9,205 nt of DNA from Planctomycetota bacterium (GTDB lineage Bacteria > Planctomycetota > Phycisphaerae > UBA1845 > UTPLA1): NCBI GenBank assembly GCA_016712275.1, contig JADJRI010000075.1, positions 1 to 9,205 of the forward strand, written 5' to 3'. Position numbers and translations under genes: made by a program. Below the pieces are notes generated by a model. The model did no database searches. It saw only the letters and a program-made list of their open reading frames with translations, and had not been told where the DNA came from. Shown one piece after another: positions 1 through 4,759 of the stretch (position 1 is the first letter of the stretch; each line of letters opens with the position of its first letter).

Positions 1-318
1 TAGAACACCGACGATCTTCCCGGAAAATGATGCAATCATCAGTGTAACGTCTTTTTGAAATTTCTCAAACTCCACCAGTGATCGGATGGTTGCGTTATAT
101 CTTCCATCAACCCGAATGTCTTTTATTGCGTCATCGATCAGAGTATATCGAACATCGCTCTTATTTATTGTTCTACTTACAACATTCCCTTGCAACACTA
201 GAACTCTTACCCAGCGCCACGCCCAGTTTCGTTCGTGGCCGCAGTGCTCGCTGATTTGTGCGCGGGTACTGTCAGGGTGATCGCGGAGGAATGCGATAAT
301 CTGTTCTGATGGGGTCAT
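1..318 (-). CDS. Winged-helix DNA-binding protein, partial (runs off left edge)
   Basis: Reading the minus strand from the ATG at 318, the frame stays open for 106 codons to the window edge, so the C-terminus is missing. The start overlaps the stop of the upstream gene as ATGA (318-315), which points to translational coupling and fixes the start. Residues about 4-62 look like a winged helix: an opening helix (SEQIIAFLRDHPD), a second helix with RAQISEHCG, a Trp-rich recognition-helix region (NWAWRWVRVLVLQG) and a wing ending in VRYTLID. Phages often encode such small wHTH proteins as regulators or replication accessory factors near the cro-side operon. The fold assignment is from pattern alone and no specific family is recognised. 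It is the last gene visible in the leftward operon. Confidence 0.72.
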   Translation of the reverse strand, partial: MTPSEQIIAFLRDHPDSTRAQISEHCGHERNWAWRWVRVLVLQGNVVSRTINKSDVRYTLIDDAIKDIRVDGRYNATIRSLVEFEKFQKDVTLMIASFSGKIVGVL

Positions 319-560
319 AACGGCGCGTCTAAGTTTCCGGTTAAATCAAGCATCAACTGATAGTCACGATCATGCACTGAATGCCAGTAGCCGCCGGTGT
401 AATAAGGCTGTTGCTTGTACTTAAAAAGCAATCCTTCAGACTTGAATTGCATGAAGACATCATGCTCAGCAATGCACATGATCGCAGTGCTGAGCATGTT
501 GTGGCGCGGTATCGCGCGAAGGTATACCGCTTCAAGGTCGTCTTGATGCAGTGATGGCAT
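315..560 (-). CDS. Small phage protein of unknown function (81 aa)
   Basis: The ATG at 560 shares one base with the TGA stop of the preceding gene (TGATG, 562-558), and a purine-rich GGTGGGAAG lies just upstream. I therefore prefer it to the in-frame GTG at 587, which would overlap the upstream gene by 28 bases. The product begins MPSLHQDDLEAVYLRAIPRH and is mixed alpha/beta with an aromatic stretch (QQPYYTGGYWHSVHDRDY). I see no signal peptide, membrane segment or catalytic motif. The stop overlaps the start of the winged-helix gene (ATGA), so three leftward genes are chained by overlaps. I do not recognise the family. The overlaps on both sides make it likely to be a real gene. Confidence 0.7.
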   Translation of the reverse strand: MPSLHQDDLEAVYLRAIPRHNMLSTAIMCIAEHDVFMQFKSEGLLFKYKQQPYYTGGYWHSVHDRDYQLMLDLTGNLDAPL

Positions 561-715
561 CAATCTTCCCACCTTTTTTCCCGCCACTGTTCCCGTAGCA
601 ACTTCACCGAAAATTCGGCGATTTTTTGCCGAAGGTGATGGCCATGTCCTCGCCGAGACCAGGCATCCATAAAAATAGGATGTTGTATGCTTGGCCTTTC
701 GCTATAATCACTCAT
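560..715 (-). CDS. 51-aa protein, paralogue of the 787-1051 gene product
   Basis: The ATG at 715 is preceded by a strong AGGAG (728-724) at good spacing. The protein starts MSDYSERPSIQHPIFMDAWS and ends in a basic amphipathic stretch. Its C-terminal core GHHLRQKIAEFSVKLLREQW matches the core of the neighbouring upstream gene (GHHLRQVIAEFAVKLLRERW) almost residue for residue, so the two share a domain, probably by tandem duplication. The N-termini differ. The stop TGA (562-560) overlaps the next start. The function is not known; the short helical, Arg/Lys-rich core could bind nucleic acid or a partner protein, but that is a guess. The gene is too short for usual ORF cut-offs, and the case rests on the ribosome binding site, the overlap and the paralogue. 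Confidence 0.68.
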   Translation of the reverse strand: MSDYSERPSIQHPIFMDAWSRRGHGHHLRQKIAEFSVKLLREQWREKRWED

Positions 716-746
716 TGGCTAATCTCCTGATAGATTGACTTAACTG

Positions 747-781
747 GCCCGCCCGGTCTACACACCGGCGCGGGCTTTTTT
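747..781 (+). terminator. Intrinsic terminator-like hairpin facing the leftward operon
   Basis: GCCCGCCCGGT (747-757) pairs with ACCGGCGCGGGC (764-775, one extra base) and is followed by six T residues (776-781) on the plus strand. It would therefore stop rightward (antisense) transcription. It lies inside the leftward operon, directly after the stop of the 787-1051 gene and before the ribosome binding site of the next gene. For leftward RNA the hairpin is preceded by an A-run and has no U-tract, so it may act there only as a structural spacer or stability element. Confidence 0.6.
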
Positions 782-786
782 CTGCA

Positions 787-1051
787 TCACTCTTCCCATC
801 TTTCACGCAGCAGCTTGACCGCGAATTCTGCAATGACTTGGCGGAGGTGGTGCCCGTTCCTGTAATTCTTTTCAATCTTTGATGATTTCGTGTATTCAAG
901 CTCTTCGATAAGCTGAGTAGCGGCATACACGCGCTTGCTCAACTCTGTTCTCGGCGTCTTGAAGCGTCATGTTCTTCAATTTTGCAAGGTTCATTTGAGC
1001 GTCCAGTTGTGTATGAGTGCCCGGATTACCCGCCGGGTACGGAGGGACCAT
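787..1051 (-). pseudogene. Small phage protein, frameshifted by one extra base; paralogue of the 560-715 product
   Basis: The likely start is the ATG at 1051, preceded by GGGGGA. Frame 0 gives MVPPYPAGNPGTHTQLDAQM and continues through LKNMTLQDAENRVEQAR, then meets a stop at 898-896. Skipping one base near 928-940 (GCGCGTGTATG on the minus strand) joins it to YAATQLIEELEYTKSSKIEK and on to the core GHHLRQVIAEFAVKLLRERW, stop at 789-787. The joined product is about 87 aa. The 265-base span is 3n+1, which fits exactly one inserted base. The shared core with the next gene shows that the second frame is genuinely coding. A programmed frameshift is possible, but no classic slippery site or stimulatory hairpin is evident; decay or a consensus error is more likely. 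Function unknown. Confidence 0.6.
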
Positions 1052-1077
1052 GAATCCCCCATCCGATTATTCGCTGC

Positions 1078-1137
1078 TTATGCGACAGCCTGGACATCGG
1101 CATCAGTCCAGCGGCCCCAGCCGTAGCGCGTAGGCAT
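1078..1137 (-). CDS. Possible 19-aa leader-like ORF after the Cro-like gene
   Basis: The minus-strand frame that ends the Cro-like gene stays open after its TAG stop for about 34 codons, reading through VQAPGPFSWMPTRYGWGRWT to a TAA at 1080-1078. The only ATG in that stretch is at 1137 and gives a 19-aa peptide ending DADVQAVA. No good ribosome binding site precedes it. It may be a small gene whose true start was lost to an indel, like its neighbours, or chance. Weakly supported. Confidence 0.22.
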   Translation of the reverse strand: MPTRYGWGRWTDADVQAVA

Positions 1138-1182
1138 CCAGGAAAAGGGACCCGGTGCTTGGACGCGGCTGTTTGGATGAGC

Positions 1183-1421
1183 CTACTGGGATTGCTCCCG
1201 GATGCGTTCTAGCTGATGCAGATCGCCCACCACTGCATTCAGACGGCTAGGCTTGATCCCGGTTGGCTTGCGAGATAGCGGCAACCCTCCGCGTGGGCAC
1301 GTATCCGAGACGTAGCCACTTCTGGACCTGCTGCCAACGGCAGTCCGCCGCATCAGCAATGGCGCGGTAGGCAACCATCTTGGACGGCTGCTTGTTGATC
1401 CACTGTTCAAGTTCTTTTCAT
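1183..1421 (-). pseudogene. Cro/YdaS-like transcriptional repressor with two apparent +1 indels
   Basis: Joining three frame segments gives a coherent 78-aa small helix-turn-helix protein. It starts MKELEQWINKQPSK, has a helix-turn-helix core AIADAADCRWQQVQKWLRLG, then VPTRRVAAISQATGIKPSRL, and ends LERIREQSQ at the TAG 1185-1183. The pattern of KWLR, a short turn, VPTRRVAAI and ATGI is typical of Cro/YdaS-type phage regulators. The breaks are an extra A in the AAAA after the ATG at 1421 and an extra A near 1262 (GCCAACCGG instead of GCCACCGG). The 239-base span equals 79 codons plus two bases, as expected. An alternative reading starts at the ATG at 1429 and meets a TGA after three codons. 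It is the first gene of the leftward operon and probably controls both divergent promoters. Confidence 0.68.
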
Positions 1422-1427
1422 GTGCTC

Positions 1428-1456
1428 ATGATACACCAAAAAAGTTTTCAAGAAAT
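1428..1456 (-). promoter_or_regulatory. Candidate leftward promoter for the Cro-like operon
   Basis: On the minus strand a TATCAT (1433-1428) sits at the end of the conserved GGTGTATC element, with only a weak -35 (TTTCTT or ATTTCT) about 16-17 bases upstream. Initiation 6-8 bases downstream of this -10 would fall near 1421, at the ATG of the Cro-like gene. The message could therefore be leaderless, as known for lambda cI from pRM. Inferred from spacing only. Confidence 0.32.
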
Positions 1457-1494
1457 CGAGAAAAAGTCTTGCAAAGAAACTTTAAAGGTGTATC
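1430..1494. promoter_or_regulatory. Mirrored operator pair in the divergent promoter region
   Basis: An 18-bp element occurs once on each strand: AAACTTTTTTGGTGTATC (minus, 1447-1430) and AAACTTTAAAGGTGTATC (plus, 1477-1494). They match at 15 of 18 positions, and the outer GGTGTATC is perfect. Each copy ends in the presumed -10 of its own promoter, so a bound repressor would block both. Position beside the Cro-like gene makes this the best candidate for its binding sites. Confidence 0.55.
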
Positions 1495-1496
1495 TT
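1469..1496 (+). promoter_or_regulatory. Candidate rightward early promoter (pL-like)
   Basis: TTGCAA (1469-1474) and TATCTT (1491-1496) are separated by 16 bases, an acceptable sigma70 pair. The -10 overlaps the GGTGTATC operator arm. Transcription would begin near 1503 and read a leader of about 155 bases before the first gene. Confidence 0.42.
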
Positions 1497-1657
1497 GGTA
1501 CTCAACCAGACGCCCTTCAGCCCTGGACCCTTCGCCGCCACGAAAGGCGGAGTTTGAGGTGAGGCAACTGGACGGCGGATGGCCAAATCCTCTTTGGTGG
1601 GAATTCCCGCCGGTGCTGGATTCGACTCCCACCGGCGGGATTTTTAAGGAGAACGAC
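1497..1657 (+). promoter_or_regulatory. Structured leader with a possible nut-like (boxA/boxB) site
   Basis: This leader lies between the rightward promoter and the first good start codon. CGCCCTTCA (1511-1519) resembles the boxA consensus CGCTCTTA. It is followed by a hairpin with a 5-bp stem CCGCC/GGCGG and an A-rich loop ACGAAA (1535-1550), like boxB. The spacing between them is wider than in lambda nut sites. Then comes a strong terminator (see 1606-1645). The open frame that starts at 1469 crosses the leader but has no ribosome binding site there, so I treat the region as untranslated. Confidence 0.33.
1606..1645 (+). terminator. Leader intrinsic terminator with an alternative pairing
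   Basis: CCCGCCGGTG (1606-1615) pairs perfectly with CACCGGCGGG (1630-1639), followed by A and five T residues (1641-1645). It lies between the rightward promoter and the first gene. The left arm can pair instead with GGTGGG (1596-1601) through an AATT loop, which would break the terminator. This is an attenuator-like geometry. The loop contains a T-loop-like ATTCGACT, but no complete tRNA folds around it. Confidence 0.6.
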
Positions 1658-2254
1658 ATGAACACAATTTTTGAGGATCGCACGGCACGCCAGCGGATCG
1701 CGGCGGAAATGATTGTCGCCAAGATAGAGAGAAATCTCGCATTGCGCCGCTTGCAGGATCAAGCAATTCAACGCGCGGATCGTCGCCGATTTGCCCGGAG
1801 CCATGATCAGAAACGGCGTTATATTCATCGCCGCCGCCGTATCGATCTTCGCCCTGATTTGGTGGTTCGGACTATGAGCACGTCGCCGGCGAATATGCAC
1901 GATTGGGAGTTCGAGCGCGAGCGCGCGCGCGATGCGGAGATTAAGCAGGCTATCGCTGAACGGATTCGCGAACTTGAGCAATCCAGCGGGCACGGTGATG
2001 CCGAGCAAAAGCTCATGGAGCGAGTTCTTGCCAAGTTATTTCAGTCTGACATTGCGACCGAGACATTCCACTGCTATCTGTTCAAGCTGTGGCAGACGCG
2101 CAACGCACAAGACGAAGAAGACAAGAAAAATGGCAAGAGCGGCCCAGGTCCTCGCAACACCGTTGCGCCGATTATGAGGGACATCGTGTCGTCGGATGTC
2201 CACCGGAATTCGGCGCATAAAAAACCGCTAGGAGTTGTCGCTCCTAGCGGCTGA
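1658..2254 (+). CDS. Arg-rich first ORF of the rightward operon, open through to 2254
   Basis: The ATG at 1658 follows an excellent AAGGAG (1646-1651). The frame is open for 198 aa. The first ~60 residues are helical and strongly basic (MNTIFEDRTARQRIAAEMIV, later LALRRLQDQAIQRADRRRF), then very Arg-rich (RRYIHRRRR). From residue 73 (ATG at 1874) the composition becomes ordinary and acidic/basic helical. The Arg-rich linker overlaps an out-of-frame membrane peptide (1803-1877), so the frame-0 reading between about 1790 and 1873 may be spurious. The 1658 gene may really end near 1806 by a frame change (the +2 frame has TGA at 1804-1806). As the first gene after a leader terminator with an Arg-rich N-terminus, it sits where an N-like antiterminator would be. 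That is inference; no homologue is recognised. Confidence 0.48.
   Translation: MNTIFEDRTARQRIAAEMIVAKIERNLALRRLQDQAIQRADRRRFARSHDQKRRYIHRRRRIDLRPDLVVRTMSTSPANMHDWEFERERARDAEIKQAIAERIRELEQSSGHGDAEQKLMERVLAKLFQSDIATETFHCYLFKLWQTRNAQDEEDKKNGKSGPGPRNTVAPIMRDIVSSDVHRNSAHKKPLGVVAPSG
1803..1877 (+). CDS. Possible 24-aa single-span membrane peptide
   Basis: In the +1 frame relative to the surrounding ORF, an ATG at 1803 encodes 24 residues: Met-Ile-Arg-Asn, then a nearly pure hydrophobic segment (VIFIAAAVSIFALIWWFGL). A basic start and a Trp-Trp-Phe end are typical of a membrane span. Its stop TGA (1875-1877) overlaps the ATG at 1874 as ATGA, the same linkage seen elsewhere in this window. A GGAG lies very close to the start (two-base gap), which is poor spacing. 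The frame is open upstream from a TAG near 1723, so the peptide could also be the C-terminus of the 1658 gene after a one-base frame change. Small hydrophobic peptides are common in phage early operons; no function can be assigned. Confidence 0.38.
   Translation: MIRNGVIFIAAAVSIFALIWWFGL
1874..2254 (+). CDS. Charged helical phage protein (126 aa), alternative internal start
   Basis: The ATG at 1874 overlaps the stop of the membrane peptide (ATGA). The product begins MSTSPANMHDWEFERERARD and is predicted helical and highly charged through AIAERIRELEQ, then KLMERVLAKLFQSDIATETF. I think this start is at least as likely as 1658 for the downstream coding unit. The end is uncertain: frame 0 stops at 2252-2254, but its last 11 residues are encoded by a terminator-like hairpin (2225-2250). 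In the +2 frame a TAA at 2218-2220 sits just before that hairpin, the same arrangement as at the 787-1051 gene. A small frame error near the end is therefore possible. Function unknown. Confidence 0.52.
   Translation: MSTSPANMHDWEFERERARDAEIKQAIAERIRELEQSSGHGDAEQKLMERVLAKLFQSDIATETFHCYLFKLWQTRNAQDEEDKKNGKSGPGPRNTVAPIMRDIVSSDVHRNSAHKKPLGVVAPSG
2219..2250 (-). terminator. Intrinsic terminator-like hairpin facing the rightward operon
   Basis: CCGCTAGGAG (2225-2234) pairs perfectly with CTCCTAGCGG (2241-2250) around TTGTCG. On the minus strand it is followed by six T residues (plus-strand A-run 2219-2224), a textbook terminator for leftward transcription. No leftward gene ends here, so its target would be antisense RNA. 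On the plus strand there is no T-tract. Confidence 0.65.
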
Positions 2255-2277
2255 AAACCAACAATGAGGAAGACGAT

Positions 2278-2460
2278 ATGCAGAACAAAATTATACGCAT
2301 CCACGCGCCACGGCGCAACCCGCGCCATCCGGTGCGTGGTTACAGCCAGCCAGCACTGGACGCCTTGACGCTTAAGGCGCTGGCGGAATTAGTAGTGGAC
2401 GTGATGGAAGAGCGCGACGCGGTTCCGCCAGCACATGAATTGACGCGGAGGGCTGGGTGA
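2278..2460 (+). CDS. Small phage protein of unknown function (60 aa)
   Basis: The ATG at 2278 is preceded by GAGGAAG at normal spacing, so the start is secure. The product has a basic N-terminus (MQNKIIRIHAPRRNPRHPVR) followed by an amphipathic helix (TLKALAELVVDVMEERDA) and a short basic tail. There is no membrane segment or Cys motif. The stop TGA (2458-2460) shares its last base with the ATG of recT (TGATG), so the two are probably co-translated. It may be an accessory to the recombination module, but only the location supports that. I do not recognise the family. Confidence 0.7.
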   Translation: MQNKIIRIHAPRRNPRHPVRGYSQPALDALTLKALAELVVDVMEERDAVPPAHELTRRAG

Positions 2461-3329
2461 TGGGAGAAATGACGGTTTATCAGCAGGCAACAATGATCCA
2501 ATACGCAGATATGGAACGCATGGCGGACTGTATCGCCAAGTCTGGTCTATTCGGCGTCAAGACACCAGTCCAAGCCCTTGCGCTGATGCTGCTCGCGCAA
2601 AGCGAGGGCCTGCATCCGGTAACTGCGGCTCGCGACTACCACGTTATCCAAGGCCGGCCAACCCTGAAGGCTGACACCATGTTGGCCCGATTCCAAGCGG
2701 CTGGTGGCACGGTGAAATGGGACTCATACACTGACAAAGCGGTTAGCGCTACGTTCTCGCACCCGCATGGCGGCAGCGTCAAGGTGGAATGGACCATCGA
2801 TCAAGCCAAGGCCGCAAAACTGACCGGGAAAGACGTAAGGCAGCAATATCCCCGCGCCATGCTGCGTGCCCGCGTCATCAGCGAAGGTATCCGCACTGTA
2901 TACCCTGGCGTGCTGGCCGGCATGTACACGCCGGAAGAGGCGAGGGATATGTCGGACATCCAGGGAACAGCGGAAACCACCGGACCTGACATCCCGCCGT
3001 CGCCGGCCGCCACTTCAGCGCCGCCCCCTGTCACCGTTCGTGACTTCGACGAAGAAATAGAAGCGATTACGGATACCGCTGAACTTCGCCCCTGGCTGAG
3101 CGATACCGCAAGGTCATACGGATGGAAAAAAACCGATCCGATCTACCTTTCCGTGGAGGCTGCTTGTGCGGACCGCGCGACAAGGATCAGGGCAGAGAAA
3201 GCCAGGACGGCAGATAAGCCCAATCCGGATCAGATGCCGGCCACGGCACTGGCACAGCCCGCTATCGCCGCTCATCAGTCAGCCGACGACTTTGAGGCCG
3301 ATCTAGGCCCCGTGGAGGATTTGTCGTGA
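2460..3329 (+). CDS. recT: RecT-family single-strand annealing protein
   Basis: Phage-type RecT (lambda Red-beta/RecT superfamily by role) coats single-stranded DNA and anneals complementary strands in phage recombination and replication repair. Diagnostic segments are KSGLFGVKTPVQALALMLLA, then QSEGLHPVTAARDYHVIQGR, PTLKADTMLARFQAAGG, FSHPHGGSVKVEWTI and QYPRAMLRARVISEGIRTVY followed by PGVLAGMYTPEE. These residues (about 25-170) cover the RecT core. A Pro/Ala/Ser-rich linker (about 178-198) leads to a charged helical C-terminus, longer than in minimal RecT proteins and possibly a partner-binding tail. The start ATG at 2460 has GGAGG upstream and overlaps the previous stop. An ATG at 2469 is an alternative. 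The stop overlaps the next gene as GTGA. No RecE-like or YqaJ-type exonuclease gene is next to it. Confidence 0.88.
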   Translation: MGEMTVYQQATMIQYADMERMADCIAKSGLFGVKTPVQALALMLLAQSEGLHPVTAARDYHVIQGRPTLKADTMLARFQAAGGTVKWDSYTDKAVSATFSHPHGGSVKVEWTIDQAKAAKLTGKDVRQQYPRAMLRARVISEGIRTVYPGVLAGMYTPEEARDMSDIQGTAETTGPDIPPSPAATSAPPPVTVRDFDEEIEAITDTAELRPWLSDTARSYGWKKTDPIYLSVEAACADRATRIRAEKARTADKPNPDQMPATALAQPAIAAHQSADDFEADLGPVEDLS

Positions 3330-4747
3330 ACATCGAATTCGAGAACATCGGCCCGATTCGGAAAGCGTCAATATCAATTGACGAAAACGGCGGAGTCGCA
3401 ACGTTGCGAGGCAGAAATGGCAGCGGGAAAAGCATCGCTCTGGAGGCGGTTAGGTCAGCGCTGACCGGCAAAGGGAAGCCGCCGGTCAAAGACCTAGCAA
3501 AGCAGGGAATCATAAAAGTCGGCGGCGTCACCCTCACCGTAGGTAGAACCGCACGTCGCAGTGGAGAACTTGAAATCAGAGCATTAGATGATCGCCTCTC
3601 GGTTGCAGACCTCGTTGACCCAGGTCTTGCCGATCCCATTCGCGCCGACGCGACACGCATCAAGGCGTTAGTCGGACTATCCGGCGCAACGATTGACCCC
3701 GGAGACCTGCATGGGTTTCCTGAAAACCTGCTAGATGGGATCGATCTCAATGAGCCGGTGGCGGCTATGGCTGAACTCAGGAAGCGCCTGAACATCGGCG
3801 CGAATGAGTACGAGAAGTTATCGGCAAAAGACGAAGCAACGGCCAAGGCGTTGCTTGAATCACTGGAAGAGCTTGACGGGGAGGCCATAGACCCTGACAA
3901 GGCGCAAGAGCGAGTAACGAATGCGCTGCGGGTGATCGACCGACTCGAAGACCAAATCAAGCTGGCGGTCGATGCGTCGGCAAGAAACAAGGCGGCTCGG
4001 GATCGGCTGGCGATGATTCCATCCGTGGATGTCGATGCGGCGCAACGAGAAGCGGCACGACTTGTAGCTGTCACGGACGATAAAAAGGCGCGTGCGCTCA
4101 AGCTGAAAGCCGAGTACGAGGCCGCGCTTGCTGACTACAAAACGAGCATCGTTGATAGAGACGCTGCTATCGCCAATGCTGAAGACGCGCAAGCACAAGC
4201 GAAATTGCGCGCCGAACTCGAACGGCAGATTTCAGAATCGGAAATCGCAAAGCCTACCGACGCAGAAATCGAGTTCGCCAATGCTGAACTTTTATCCGCC
4301 AAGGACGCACAATCCAAGTCCGTCCAGCAGCAAGCAATAACGCATCAGAAGGCCAAGGCCGATGAACTGGTTGGATCAGCGCAAGAACACGCGCAAGAAG
4401 CCATCGAACTGCGGCGCAAGGCAAAACAGACCGACGAGGTGCTATCTGAAATCGTTTCGACGTTGGCCGGCTGTCCGCTAACCGTCATTGAAGGCCGGCT
4501 GTCTACGCAAACCAAGCGCGGACCCACTTTCTACGCCGATCTATCGATGGGCGAGCGGTGGCGGATCGCGCTGAAAATCGCCATAGCGGCGGGCGGAAAA
4601 GGTGGATTACTGGTGATTCCGCAAGAGGCATGGGAGGGTCTTGACCCTCTTAATCGGGACGCGATTGCGAAGCAAGCCAAAGCGTCGCGCGTGGTCATTC
4701 TGACGGCAGAATGTTCTGATTCTGATTTATTGGTAGCAATGGCTTGA
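3326..4747 (+). CDS. SMC/SbcC-like ABC-type ATPase with coiled coil
   Basis: The GTG start at 3326 overlaps the recT stop (GTGA), with GGAGG at 3314-3318. The 473-aa protein has the split ABC-ATPase layout of SbcC/Rad50-like proteins. The N-terminal half has IEFENIGPIRKASISI and a Walker A GRNGSGKS (residues 29-36). A long Ala/Glu/Lys-rich coiled coil spans about residues 150-385. The C-terminal half has the signature LSMGERWRIALKIA (406 on) and a Walker B region LLVIPQEAWEGLDP (428-441). In Walker B the usual Asp is Gln while the Glu is kept. It is far shorter than SbcC and has no evident zinc hook in the coil. It probably works with RecT, for example in end processing or loading, but no nuclease partner is visible here. 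Confidence 0.85.
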   Translation: MNIEFENIGPIRKASISIDENGGVATLRGRNGSGKSIALEAVRSALTGKGKPPVKDLAKQGIIKVGGVTLTVGRTARRSGELEIRALDDRLSVADLVDPGLADPIRADATRIKALVGLSGATIDPGDLHGFPENLLDGIDLNEPVAAMAELRKRLNIGANEYEKLSAKDEATAKALLESLEELDGEAIDPDKAQERVTNALRVIDRLEDQIKLAVDASARNKAARDRLAMIPSVDVDAAQREAARLVAVTDDKKARALKLKAEYEAALADYKTSIVDRDAAIANAEDAQAQAKLRAELERQISESEIAKPTDAEIEFANAELLSAKDAQSKSVQQQAITHQKAKADELVGSAQEHAQEAIELRRKAKQTDEVLSEIVSTLAGCPLTVIEGRLSTQTKRGPTFYADLSMGERWRIALKIAIAAGGKGGLLVIPQEAWEGLDPLNRDAIAKQAKASRVVILTAECSDSDLLVAMA

Positions 4748-4759
4748 TTGGAGAATAAA

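Noticed and set aside
708..926. Minus-strand 72-codon ORF beginning MPLLSLSKSLNTRNHQ
   Set aside because: It is the wrong frame over the 787-1051 gene and translates the hairpin. The alternative frame has a paralogue-supported core.
1585..1645. tRNA or attachment-site tRNA fragment (T-loop-like ATTCGACT with CCCAC and CGGCGGG)
   Set aside because: No D-arm or anticodon arm can be built upstream, the T-stem closing pair is wrong, and the arms form a simple 10-bp terminator hairpin with a T-tract.
1469..1657. N-terminal extension of the 1658 ORF back to an ATG at 1469
   Set aside because: It would begin at the -35 element, upstream of the expected transcription start, and translate the terminator hairpin. 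The ATG at 1658 has a near-perfect AAGGAG.
1517..2008. Minus-strand ORF of 163 codons across the leader and first gene
   Set aside because: It crosses the rightward leader terminator and lies opposite frames with better starts. No domain and no convincing ribosome binding site.
3262..4101. Long minus-strand ORF (279 codons) opposite the ATPase gene
   Set aside because: It is Ser/Arg/Ala-rich low-complexity shadow coding opposite the SMC-like ATPase, whose motifs are clear on the plus strand. It has no ribosome binding site and no domain.
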